A DNA stretch of 64,000 nucleotides from Thelephora terrestris (lineage: Eukaryota > Basidiomycota > Agaricomycetes > Thelephorales > Thelephoraceae), in assembly GCA_015956445.1 (NCBI GenBank), contig WIUZ02000003.1, forward strand, positions 558,001 through 622,000. Direction: 5' to 3'. A program made the translations under genes and the position numbers. The notes beneath the pieces are model-generated. The model did no database searches, was not told the origin of the DNA, and saw only the letters and a list, made by a program, of their open reading frames with translations. Positions 54,369 to 63,722 of the stretch are shown here, one piece after another. Positions within the stretch are counted from its first letter, which is position 1, and each line of letters opens with the position of its first letter.

Positions 54369-55729
54369 GACAACACGCGTTGAGTGTTTTTAGCTCGCAG
54401 TGCAGGAGATCTGTGGCAGGGGGCGTGACTGGTTGGACGAAACCAGCTTTTGTTGCGCGTGACGACTTGATCAACGAGCGGAAGAGCATGATGGTGAGAG
54501 AGGGGGGATTTTAAGGAGTTATAAATGTTCGACCACCCTTGGACCACCCCCATTGGCGTTGATTGACATCATGCATTTGACATCAGCCTGACCATATTGG
54601 TCAATCCCCAGTATTGGCCTCACCCCGTGATCTCACACGTGCCTACCCCTAATAAGAGTCCTCGGAGTCGTTGCACTCTCGTTGCTATCTCGTCGACTCG
54701 CGGAACCTTGGTTCCATATCCCGCTGTCACTTGCAATCTATCCGGAGCGTACACGTACACGAGCCTGTGACTGCTTGCAAGCGACTGGTCGTAATCAGCA
54801 GAGTTGGTTCGACTAGAACTCTGCCTGGTTTGTGCTGGCTTCAAAGCTCAGGCTTCCTCACCGTGGCCACAATGTCGGTGGTAAAGACGCTCATGTCCTC
54901 TTTGACAGGTACTTTCTCAAAGCCATCTCTTGCCATTTAACCCAATACTAAGCAGTTGAACCCGGTCCAGCGTACGAACTGTTTGCTAGCAGGCTTTGGC
55001 ACAGGATGAGAGTCAAAATAAAGCAGTCGTTCCATGGAGGTACCTCAAAGGTGTCCACTGCATCTCCGTCCCTGATTACCAAATTACCACAAGACCTGGT
55101 GGAGGTAATCATCTCCTACTTCATATACAACACGTCCACTCTTCTTGCATGCTCAACGACTTGCTACTCATGGTACATCGCTTCTGTCCCTCATCTTCAT
55201 CACTCCCTCATGACCTACAACTCGGACCGGGAGTACGCATGGCCCAAACTGCTTCAACAATCATACAAGCTCAGTCTGCTTCCACTTGTCAAGCGGTTCC
55301 GATTCCGCGTGCACGTCATTGGGTTCACTCCCAAACTCCTCAACAGTCTCACTCTGCGTTACTTTTCTGCACTCACGAACCTCCAGGATCTTGGAATAGA
55401 TCATCTTCAGGTCTTCGCCTTTATGCCAATCATTCAACAGTGCTTTGGACACTTATTGCCAAAGCTTCAATTCCTTGCACTCAAAGAGCCTAAGGACACC
55501 TGTTGTCAGCTTTTGTATTTCATTGGACTTTTCCCGAACCTTCAAGATCTTAAGCTTCACTGCTGCAGGTCTATTGGCGAGCCAAAAGCCCCAGCTGATG
55601 CAACGCTCATCCCCCTCTCCACACCCCCACTGCGAGGGTGGTTAAGGCTTGTTTGTTTTAAGGAGGATGAGATTGTGAAGGACATGGTCACCCTTTTTGG
55701 GGGACTTTGTGTCAGGGTTGTGGGCCTGC

Positions 55730-56353
55730 TTACTGTTTAGGGGACGCTAGAGGATTAGAGGACGGGTAGGGAGTGTCTGGTCGAACGTTGAAGGGGGTTC
55801 CGGGTGTAGAGACGAGAGGAGGAGGAATATCGAGTGCGAGTGGCGACTCGAGCTGATAGGGATGGATGGGCGAGTGGTAGTCCTGGCAGAACTGACTTAG
55901 TTGCTGAATGAACGGGTCAAAGTCTTGGTCGCTGAGACGTTCGAAGCTAACGAGGTATTCTAGAACAGAATAAGGTAATTCAGTTGGAATTTCCCACCAC
56001 AAGACAATAATAGCTGGAGAGTGGGTGTGAACGTTGGTAGTGAGGTGAATGCGAGGGTTGGGAAAGTAGAAGGCCGGACTTATACTGAAGTAGACTGTCG
56101 CTAGGACACTCTCAGTAGTGTCTGAGTTCCAAAGGAACTGATGATCGGCTCCTAGAAGGAAAGGAGGAGTAGTGACTCCGGAATCAAGGGCTGCGAAGGG
56201 GCGATAATACGGGAAATGGGTTAATAAACTGTTGGTACGATTTATTTGTAGGCTTCTGATGAGTTTATACTCCCAGATAGACCTTCTGGCGTCGGGTATG
56301 ACCGGGCGCTGAATAGGACTGGTAGAGGGGAACGGATTTGGGGCCCTGAACAT
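55730..56353 (-). CDS. Element sense ORF (207 aa), copy 2
   Basis: Same length and layout as in copy 1 (MFRAPNPFPSTSPIQRPVIP; LLGADHQFLWNSD; SPAIIVLWWEIPTELPYSVL; DIPPPLVSTPGTPFN). Differences from copy 1 are scattered and mostly conservative. No stops. Confidence 0.7.
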   Translation of the reverse strand: MFRAPNPFPSTSPIQRPVIPDARRSIWEYKLIRSLQINRTNSLLTHFPYYRPFAALDSGVTTPPFLLGADHQFLWNSDTTESVLATVYFSISPAFYFPNPRIHLTTNVHTHSPAIIVLWWEIPTELPYSVLEYLVSFERLSDQDFDPFIQQLSQFCQDYHSPIHPYQLESPLALDIPPPLVSTPGTPFNVRPDTPYPSSNPLASPKQ

Positions 56354-56673
56354 ACACTAGCAGGAATATTCCTGCTTAAATGGGTCAGATAAGAAGTAAT
56401 ACGTGAGGAGGATTCCTCAGCTTACTTTGTTTATTGAGAGTTAGGTAGAGGAGTACAGAAGAGATTGAGAGTGGGGAAAAGAAAGGAGCGGACACTCTTC
56501 CTTATATACCCAGTCCTCTACAGGAGTCATTATTCTACAGCGAACCAAACTAGGGTCAACATGGTCTGTGCGTAATTTAGGGCAGGGTAAATGAGTCAGA
56601 ATAAGGGGACTTAGAACGATAGATGGTAATTACTAATACGGGAACAATAGAGGTACGAGTTGATGGAAACATT

Positions 56674-56768
56674 CAGGGATTTCTCGCGTTTCATGGTAGC
56701 AATAGAAGCGTGATGGGGATTTCTCTGGATCAATGGTAGCAATAGAAGTGTGATGGGGATTTCTCTGG
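56674..56768. promoter_or_regulatory. GGGGATTTCTC motif cluster, copy 2
   Basis: Three (A/G)GGGATTTCTC motifs, within a repeated block (AGCAATAGAAG(C/T)GTGATGGG) lying between the divergent promoters of copy 2, the same position as in copy 1. Confidence 0.5.
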
Positions 56769-56974
56769 GTTTGATGGGATCGTGTTTGGGGCTAAGGGTT
56801 CGTTTATCCTAATTGGGACTTTAATGAGTGATGTCTTATTGTTTTCTTTTCTTGGCGTCCCTTTGAGTCAGTCGTATATAATCCAGGGGGATTATTGGTC
56901 TTTTCCTCCCATCGTCTCTTTTCCCTTCCCACCAATACTACCACCACTTCCCTTCTCAAATCATCTTTGCCACT

Positions 56975-57703
56975 ATGTCTGATTATGCTACCAACGCCGC
57001 TCTGCTCAATGCTGCCGCCACCCCCTTTGATCTCTCCCCGTCCTTCGAGACGGATACTCCTTTCGTCGTGGAAGAACACCTTTACGACACCCCCGCCAAC
57101 ATTGCCCATGACAATTGGGTTGCCGTGGAGTTCTTGACCGCCCATAATGCGCCTGCCGTATTCTGGGAGCAGGCAGGGTATGAGGACCCCAACAGGACTC
57201 GCAGATGGTCTCCTGGAGTCACTCCAATGCAGGACGCGATGGAACAAGAGAGGGAGGACAGGATCTTGAAGTTGGAGAAGAGGATGGACGTTATGTATGT
57301 CGTCGTCAACAGTCTCAACGAAGACTTTTCTCACTTTGCTTTGGAACACTGGAAACCTTTCCAGGAATCTCTCCTCAGGTACTTCGGTCATCGATGCCAT
57401 GGAGTGTACTGCACCGATGCAGCTCCTCACTCCCCCGTCGTCCCTCCGCCGTCTCCAGGACCAGGGAGTCCCTCTTCCTCAGTCCCCTCCTTGGAGTCCT
57501 GTTCCGAATCGTCAGTTGGTGGAAAGAACCCAGAAGAAGAGTCGCAAGAGTCCGATGACTCGTACTGGACAACATTGTCGTCCCTCCGACAAGTCACGGC
57601 AGGTTCGGATGAAGTTGAAGGTGGAGGTAGTGGGTCTCCAGGACCGCTATGGGTTCGCATTGGTGAGCGCGGTGTTGACGGACGTGAAGCGGGAGATGTA
57701 TGA
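56975..57703 (+). CDS. Element antisense ORF A (242 aa), copy 2
   Basis: ATG 56975, about 100 bp after a TATATAATCC box (56874). MSDYATNAALLNAAATPFDL, EEHLYDTPANIAHDNW, FLTAHNAPAVFWEQAGYED, MEQEREDRILKLEKRMD, VVVNSLNEDFSHFALEHW, FGHRCHGVYCTD, then a Ser/Pro/Glu tail. It overlaps ORF B in the +1 frame. Confidence 0.65.
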   Translation: MSDYATNAALLNAAATPFDLSPSFETDTPFVVEEHLYDTPANIAHDNWVAVEFLTAHNAPAVFWEQAGYEDPNRTRRWSPGVTPMQDAMEQEREDRILKLEKRMDVMYVVVNSLNEDFSHFALEHWKPFQESLLRYFGHRCHGVYCTDAAPHSPVVPPPSPGPGSPSSSVPSLESCSESSVGGKNPEEESQESDDSYWTTLSSLRQVTAGSDEVEGGGSGSPGPLWVRIGERGVDGREAGDV

Positions 57704-57869
57704 TAGTTTGTTTCACGACGTGTTGGGGTGCAGGGAGTGCTGGCAGGATCCGGTGACGCGAGCGTACTCGTATTGTCCTCAAAGCGTCCACAACCCTCAC
57801 CACTTTGCTCATCGCTCTCCGTTTGCTCAGGACTGTGCTTGTGACGTGGACCCGTTCGTTCTTGTTTGA
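57297..57869 (+). CDS. Element antisense ORF B (Cys/His-rich), copy 2
   Basis: +1 frame relative to ORF A, open from about 57297 to TGA 57869. Basic RTQKKSRKSP, VRMKLKVEVVGLQDRYGFAL, HDVLGCRECWQDP, SYCPQSVHNPHHFAHRSP (one Cys replaced by Ser), QDCACDVDPFVLV. The same Cys/His array occurs in copies 0, 1 and 3 with small changes. Confidence 0.6.
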   Translation: MSSSTVSTKTFLTLLWNTGNLSRNLSSGTSVIDAMECTAPMQLLTPPSSLRRLQDQGVPLPQSPPWSPVPNRQLVERTQKKSRKSPMTRTGQHCRPSDKSRQVRMKLKVEVVGLQDRYGFALVSAVLTDVKREMYDSLFHDVLGCRECWQDPVTRAYSYCPQSVHNPHHFAHRSPFAQDCACDVDPFVLV

Positions 57870-58646
57870 GTTTGTAGTTTTTGTTAGCCGCCTTTGTACT
57901 ATTACTACTGCGAATAAGACCAATGTCTTGAATTATTTGTGTGATCTTGGCTACTATGTCACGTGTTCGTGACACTTTGGTTTCGTTACCTGGACCTTGC
58001 TGAGGTGAGTTGCGCACAGCTCCTTCTATATGAATGCACAGGCACCCTTGGAGACTTTGAGATTGTACCCAACCGGTGATTCACATGGTAAGAATTCTAT
58101 CAGAAGTAGAAGAGGATGAACTCTAAGGAGTGATTTGTAGTGAACCACCATGCCAGGCAAGATCTGGATCTGTCACAGAACAAGTCCCTTTGTATGCTCG
58201 AGACCACTGCAGGTTTGATGGACCTCTCACATCACAGGGCATTAAACATCCCTAAGACTGTCCCCTCGTTCATCCTAGCTCTCAATATCGTTATCACCTA
58301 TCAGGACTGTGATTTTGGTGGTTGTGGATGTCGGGGGTTCAGCCCAAGGGCTTACTTTACCTCGGGTGAGAATTACTTGCAGGGCATATATTCAGGATTC
58401 GGGGTGTTGCACGAGATGTATAGCATGCAGGAATTTCACTTGGGTTTTGTGCGGATGTCTCTGAGGAAAACATTCTGTGTGCCTTGCAGGAACTGGAGAT
58501 CATGGTTTGGAGGGAAGAGGCAAGGGGAGCATTTTGTTACCTCCACAACCGGCCAATTGTAATTTTTGAGAGGTGGATGCTGGGCATTCTTGCTGGAGGT
58601 TGGGACAGGGGTTCATGGGCAGAGATTCTTGTTGCGAGTGCACCAT

Positions 58647-59398
58647 AGCGTAACTGTGGGATATGCTGATGTGTATGTTGGTAGTGACAGTGATGAAAAT
58701 GTATCAGATTCACCAAGGACAAAAGCAGGGATTGTGGATGAGAAGAAGTTGTTGTAGAAAACTCGATCCACTGTGTACAAGATAGAATGAGATTTCGGGA
58801 TCCTTGCAAGCAACTTCCAGAGTAAAATCAAGATGATATTCACATCTTATGTCTGTGGCAAACTCTGCTGGGAGTCAATGAACATAAAAACTTGTAAAAT
58901 GTGGTGAAATATCTTCTGAATTGTCTAAAAGGTGGAAATATATCTACAATTCAATGGATGTGTTTTGGGCAGGTAGGTCATCCAGTTTATTCCCTGACAT
59001 AAACTTGAGATGTTCTGGATTAAAAACCAGTATTATGATTGGCTGCATGGAATGGAGTACATACATGGGCTTTTGTTCTACCTGTGCTAAGACAAGAGTA
59101 TTCTGGTTATGAATTGAAACCCAAGAAAATTTGCAAGAAGTGGTAAACTCCAAGATGAAGAGAAGGAAGAAGGAATGCGAAGTGGTTGAACAATAGGATA
59201 AGATAATGAACTATGAAGAAACACTGGCATCATGAGTGCATTCTAAGATGCCATGTTGCTGACAGGTGAGAAAATTGTGTACAAGTATCAGTGTGTTGGT
59301 ATGCTCATGTGTATGGTGGAGTAACTGTTATAAAGAAGAGTGGGTTCTCAGTTAGGTGCTCAAGGGTAGAAGGCATTCGAAGGATGGTGGTGAAAAAA
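58647..59398. other. Intergenic AT-rich stretch, no gene seen
   Basis: Between the broken F-box/LRR gene and the tRNA. AT-rich; contains only short open frames. No repeat ends identified. Confidence 0.35.
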
Positions 59399-59509
59399 TA
59401 GCACCTGTAGGATTCGAACCTACGCCCTCACAGGGTAAAAGATTTCAAGTCTACACCCCATGAGGAGCAGATTTCAAGTCTGCCACCTTAACCTCTCAGC
59501 CAAAGTGCC
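59399..59509 (-). tRNA. tRNA-Ser(UGA), with intron or duplicated anticodon-arm motif
   Basis: On the minus strand, acceptor GGCACTT pairs with AGGTGCT. The A-box is TGGCTGAGAGGTTAAGG, the anticodon arm GCAGA-CTTGAAA-TCTGC gives anticodon TGA (Ser, UCA codons), the B-box is GGTTCGAATCC, and a T6 terminator follows at once. The 111-nt length exceeds a usual Ser tRNA by about 28 nt. The motif AGACTTGAAATCT occurs twice. Either there is a 29-nt intron after base 37, leaving a normal variable arm CCCTGTGAGGG but a mismatched anticodon stem, or the variable arm carries an inserted copy of the anticodon arm. Confidence 0.75.
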
Positions 59510-59670
59510 TTGGGTCCTGTGCCGAGTGCACAGCCCATGTGCCATCGCAGAGTATCTCCCCAAGCATGTGTCACGAACGCGTGACATGTTGAAGAAAATC
59601 GCACAAGTTATTCAAGACATTGGTCTTATTTGCAGCCGTCGTAATAATACAAAGGGAAATAAGAGGAATC

Positions 59671-60237
59671 CTAAACAAGGAGGAAAGGATCTACTCTACA
59701 GACACAATCCTGATCTATTGGACAACGGTGGGCGAAGTGAAACGGGTTATACACCGATTGAGGACAATAAGTGTAATCCCGAGATACCAGATCCACCCAG
59801 CAGTCCCGACACCCCAGAACGTCATGCTCCAAGCCATCAAACATATCCCTCCTCACTGAATCCAGTCCTTCACGAACTAGATCAAACCCATACTTCTCCT
59901 GCAGACTCGCTACCTCCAACTTCAGCTGCATTCAAACTTGGCGACTCTTGCTCGACGGACGACACCGCTGTCCAGAACGAGTCATCGGACTTCTGCACGG
60001 CTTCTTCGAGGTCCTCTCCACCATCTGAGGAGCAGGACTCCAAGGAGGGGATTGAGGGAGAGGAATGCCCTGATCCTGGCGGTGTCGGAGGGACAACGGG
60101 GGAGTAGGGAGCGGGGTCAGTGCAATATGCCCCTTGACACTGGTGTCCGAAATAGCGGTAGAGAGACTCCTGGAAAGGTTTCCAATGTTCCAAAGCGAAG
60201 TGAGAAAAGTCCTCATTAAGACTGTTGACGACAACAT
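59671..60237 (-). pseudogene. Element antisense ORF B, copy 3 (one nonsense codon)
   Basis: Frame B of copy 3 reads PMTRSGQRCRPSSKSRQV, then TGA where copies 1 and 2 have CGG, then MQLKLEVASLQEKYGFDLV, HDVLGCRDCW, YCPQSVYNPFHFAHRCP, CVCRVDPFLLV. Apart from the TGA (about 59930) the Cys/His array is complete. Confidence 0.6.
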
Positions 60238-60532
60238 ACATCACGTCCAACCGACTTTCCAGCTTCTTGATCCGGTCCTCCCTCTCTCGCTCCATAGCAT
60301 CCAACAAAGGAGGAGCGCATTGTGTGCGCTGATGAACGCGGTTGGGACCTTTGTACCCAGCTTGATCCCAAAACTGAGGAGGTGCGTTGTGGGCAGTCAG
60401 GAAATCCACGGCAACCCAGTTGTCGTGGGCAATGTTAGCGGGGGTGTCGTACAAGTGCTGTTCGATGTCATAGGGAGTTTCGTCCTTGTAGGAAACAGAG
60501 ACAAAGGGGGCAGCAGTGGCTTTGAGAGACAT
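59882..60532 (-). CDS. Element antisense ORF A (216 aa), copy 3
   Basis: MSLKATAAPFVSVSYKDETP, EQHLYDTPANIAHDNW, FLTAHNAPPQFWDQAGYKG, MEREREDRIKKLESRLD, VVVNSLNEDFSHFALEHW, FGHQCQGAYCTD. Shorter Ser/Glu tail than in copies 1 and 2. Open throughout; a TATTTAGG box lies upstream near 60630 on the minus strand. Confidence 0.62.
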   Translation of the reverse strand: MSLKATAAPFVSVSYKDETPYDIEQHLYDTPANIAHDNWVAVDFLTAHNAPPQFWDQAGYKGPNRVHQRTQCAPPLLDAMEREREDRIKKLESRLDVMYVVVNSLNEDFSHFALEHWKPFQESLYRYFGHQCQGAYCTDPAPYSPVVPPTPPGSGHSSPSIPSLESCSSDGGEDLEEAVQKSDDSFWTAVSSVEQESPSLNAAEVGGSESAGEVWV

Positions 60533-60742
60533 AGTTCAAAGGTTGTTATAAGAGGGAAGAGTTGTTGTGGATTGGTGGGGAGTGGAAAAGAGACAATGGG
60601 GGAAAAGACGAAGGTAACCCACAGCCTAAATATGTCCCGATCAATGGACAACCAAAACAGGTAATGACAATGCACCATTATTCATTATTGTCCCAAAAAG
60701 GATAAACGAACCCTCAACCCTAATCACGACCCCATCAAATCC

Positions 60743-60854
60743 TGAGAAATCCCCATCACTCTTCTATTGCTGCCGCGAAATGCGAGAAATCCCCATCAAT
60801 CATGGGAAATCCCCACCAGTCTTCTATTACTACCACGAAACATGAGAAATCCCC
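60743..60854. promoter_or_regulatory. GGGGATTTCTC motif cluster, copy 3
   Basis: Four inverted motifs (GAGAAATCCCC three times, GGGAAATCCCC once) between the divergent promoters of copy 3, at the same relative place as in copies 1 and 2. Confidence 0.5.
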
Positions 60855-61175
60855 ATTGTACTCCTAATGTCTCATCCGCTATTGTTTTCCTATTCGCACT
60901 CACCATTAGTCGTTCTAAGTCCCGCTTCTCTGACTCATTTACCCTGCCCTAAACTACGCACAGACCATGTTGATTCTCGTTTGACTCATTGTACGATTAC
61001 TAAGCCTGTAGAGGATTGGGTATATAAGGAAGAGCGTTCGCTCCTTTCTTTTCCCCATTCTCAATCTCTTCTGTACTCTCTTACCAACTGCTCAATAAAC
61101 AAAGTAAGCTGAGGAATTCTCCTCACACCTTACTCTTATCTGACTCATTCAAAGCAGGAATTCTCCTGCCAGTGT

Positions 61176-61799
61176 ATGTTCAGCGCCCCTAACCCCTTCC
61201 CCTCTACTAGTCCCGTTCCACGTCCAGCCATCCCAGACGCTCGACGCTCTATCTGGGAGTATAAACTCATAAGGAGTTTACAGTTTAATAGAACCTCAGG
61301 TCTATTAGCTCACTACCCATACTATTGACCCTTCGCCGCTCTCGATGCCGGAGTCACCACTCCTCCTTTCCTACTCGGAGCTGATCATCAGTTCCTTTGG
61401 AAATCTGATTTCACTGAAAGCGTGCTAGCCACCGTTTACTTCAGTGTCAGCCCCGCCTTCTACTTCCCCACTCCTCGTATTCATCTTACTACCAACATCC
61501 ACACTCACTGTCCTGCTATCATAGTTCTCTGGTGGGACATACCAACTGACCTCCCTTATCCTGTCATAGAATACCTCACCAACTTCGAACGTCTCAGTGA
61601 CCAAGACTTCGACCCTTTCATTCAATGTCTAGTTGAATTCTGCATCGACTACAACTCCCCCATCCACCCTTATCAATTCAAGTCACCGCTCGCTCTTGAT
61701 ATTCCGCCACCTCTTGTCTCCACTCCAGGAACCCCCTCCTTCAAACACCGACCCAATACTCCCTACCCCGCTAATCCTCTAGCGCCCCACAAACAGTAA
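61176..61799 (+). pseudogene. Element sense ORF, copy 3 (one nonsense codon)
   Basis: Same 208-codon frame as in copies 1 and 2 (MFSAPNPFPSTSPVPRPAIP onward), but codon 51 is TGA (61326-61328) where the others have CGA (YYRPFAALD). The rest is open to the stop at 61799, with LLGADHQFLWKSD and DIPPPLVSTPGTPSF. Confidence 0.7.
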
Positions 61800-61844
61800 G
61801 CAGGCCTTCAACCCTGACAGCATGTGGGGGAAGGTGGCCAAAAA

Positions 61845-61936
61845 TAGCACCTGTAGGATTCGAGCCTATGCCCCCACAGGGTAGAAGATTTCAAGTCTAC
61901 ACCCCATGAGGAGCAGATTTCAAGTCTGCGGCCTTA
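61845..61936 (-). pseudogene. tRNA-Ser(UGA) copy truncated by a Tc1/mariner-type insertion
   Basis: Close copy of the tRNA at 59399, including the doubled AGACTTGAAATCT motif and B-box GGCTCGAATCC. Its 5' end is lost: the sequence stops at ..TAAGG inside the D-loop, at the TA where the transposon begins (CAGTGGGTTGCAG). The missing 5' part should reappear beyond the right end of the window. Confidence 0.75.
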
Positions 61937-62446
61937 CAGTGGGTTGCAGATCGATATACCCTTTTTCGAAAAAGTAGGGTGGGATTTTTTTGTTTGCACT
62001 GACATATAAACAAAGGTTTTTTGTGGGACTTAGATCAGAATCTTCGATAGCCGCCTTCCGCCACCTCTTCCATTGCCTCCCGCGTTGCCTTCCACATTGC
62101 CTCCCGCCGTCTCGCTCACCAACTTCGTTTGCTCGCTGCCCTCGTATCTTGTCGCACAACACCTGTGTGGTGCAGCGCCACTCTCATCAAGCATGCATGA
62201 AGACATAGGCCAAGCAGTGGGGTTGTCTGTTTGCTGGTCGTTGTCGTTGCTCGTTGCATCGGGCGATCTCAACAACAGTTTTGGTATGTGCCGCCCAATC
62301 CCTGAGACATGGTCTAACCATGTTGGGACCTCATTGCTATGCTCTCAGATTTCAAGATTTCGTTCTCCAAGCTCCCCACTACTTCTCCAGATCTCATCAT
62401 ACTCACACCTGCTTTTCTCTCGCCTTGCTCGCCCGCACCACCACAT

Positions 62447-63574
62447 ATGGGGAACCGATACTTCATTTCAGACCTCACCAAGCAACACATCTTCACCCAT
62501 GCTACACACCACCGACAAAAAACTGTTGCTAGTGCATTTGGGGTTTCCACCAAAACAGTAAAACGAGTCGTTAAGAATGTCCACAATCACGGTACGGTAT
62601 CTTGCCAGCCGTTGACGGTAGGCCGGCGAAGAGAGCTATTGTGGGATGACATTACTGTATTACATCTATTGTACTCAATATCTCGTGGCTGACAGTGTCG
62701 TAGTATCTCATTGCGCTCATCAAGCACACACCAGACATGCACCTCAGTGAACTTCGACATATGCTCGAGGTGATGTGTGGTGTGTCGGTTCACAAGTCTA
62801 CTGTTTGCCGGTCATTGCATCGCGCGGGATATTCACTGAAGAAGGCTTCAATCTCTGCTCTGGAACAGAATGAAGATATACGCTGCGAGTACCTTCTCAC
62901 AGTCGGTCTACAGTTCTCTGTGGAACAATTGGTCTTTGTGGACGAGTCCGCCTGTAACCGAATCACCACCCGACGACGATGTGCATGGGCACCAATCGGT
63001 AACCGTGCGAGGAGACACGACTACTTCGTTCGTGGAAAACAGTAGGTTTGCTCACATACAAACTCGATGTCTCACTCATTTGTTTTGTTTTAAGTTACTC
63101 TATACTGCCGGCAATGTCACTCGATGGGATTTTGCATCTTGCAATCCAAGACCAGCCCTACACCGCCATTCAATTCAATAGCTTCATCGACGCGCTCCTT
63201 GATGGCATGAATCCCTTTCCGCAGCCGAACTCGGTGATCGTGATGGATAACGCATCCATCCACAAGTCAGTAGAACTTCAGGAAATGGTTGAAGCACGGT
63301 TTGTTTAGCTATCTCCAACAATTGTACACATGGCTGATAGTTGAACAGCGGAATGCGACTCTTGTATCTCTCACCTTACTCACCGGACTTCAACCCCATC
63401 AAAGAAGCATTTTCTTGCATCAAGGCATGGATTCGTTCGCACCGGGATGAAGTACTAGTTGAAATGGATGGAGATGATGCATCACGGCCCTATGAGATCC
63501 TTTGGGAGGTGGTATTTACCTCGGTCACTGTAGATAAAGTTCAAGGCTGGTATCGTGACTGTGGGTATCTTTAG
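62447..63574 (+). CDS. Tc1/mariner-like DDE transposase
   Basis: ATG 62447 (MGNRYFISDLTKQHIF). Four exons: 62447-62656, 62704-63041, 63095-63298, 63349-63574; introns of 47-54 nt. An N-terminal helix-turn-helix (VASAFGVSTKTVKRVVKNVH) and second HTH (CGVSVHKSTVCRSLHRAGYS) precede the catalytic core: FVDESACNRITTRRRCAWAP (first Asp), SVIVMDNASIHKS (second Asp), LSPYSPDFNPIKEAFSCIKA (Glu). All catalytic residues and frames are intact, so the enzyme may be active. It resembles fungal Tc1-like proteins with the LSPYSPDFNPIE-type signature. Confidence 0.85.
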
Positions 63575-63629
63575 GACATGTATGAGCGCCGAGAATGTTC
63601 GTAATTTATGATTGCATAATGAACCATGT

Positions 63630-63722
63630 GCCTAAACCATGCGTGCTCAAACCACACACACCCAAACCACCGGCGCTCAAACCGCCCACACCCAAACCAC
63701 CCGTGCTCAGGCTGCCCGTGTC
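63630..63722. repeat. Imperfect tandem repeat (GTGCTCAAACC..CACACCCAAACCACC)
   Basis: Alternating (G/C)TGCTCAAACC and CACACCCAAACCACC blocks repeat about three times downstream of the transposase. Noncoding; within the transposon's 3' part. Confidence 0.7.

Larger units (their letters stand above)
55710..57974 (-). mobile_element. Solo-LTR-like TG..CA element, copy 2 (TSD CTTTG)
   Basis: 2265 bp from TGTCAGGGTTGTGGGCCTGC to TCACGTGTTCGTGACA. CTTTG is at 55705-55709 and 57975-57979. The insertion is inside an exon, and removing the element with one CTTTG rejoins the F-box frame (GGL|WFRYLDL). Same internal layout as copy 1: TATATA (56508-56503, minus), AATAAA (56435-56430, minus), sense ORF and antisense ORFs A and B. 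Confidence 0.88.
55006..58646 (+). pseudogene. F-box/LRR-type gene split by LTR-like element
   Basis: The 5' part (55006-55709) reads ITKLPQDLVEVIISYFIYNT, CSTTCYSWYIASVPHLHHSL, LLPLVKRFRFRVHV, LRYFSALTNLQDLGID, FGHLLPKLQFLALKEPK, FIGLFPNLQDLKL and PLRGWLRLVCFKEDE, with MVTLFGGL just before the insertion. Beyond the element (57975) the frame resumes as WFRYLDLAE..QLLLYECTGTLGDFEI, then DLDLSQNKSLCMLETTAGLM from about 58155, and after a frame change near 58430 CADVSEENILCALQELEIMV up to TAG 58644-58646. This is a common mushroom F-box family, distinct from genes A-E. It is broken by the insertion and at least one downstream frameshift. Confidence 0.75.
59569..61819 (+). mobile_element. Solo-LTR-like TG..CA element, copy 3 (TSD GCATG)
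   Basis: 2251 bp in opposite orientation to copies 1 and 2: TGTCACGAACGCGTGACAT at the left, CAACCCTGACA at the right. GCATG is at 59564-59568 and 61820-61824. TATATAAGG at 61021 and AATAAA at 61094-61099 on the plus strand. It lies between two tRNA-Ser copies, 59 bp upstream of the first. Confidence 0.88.
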
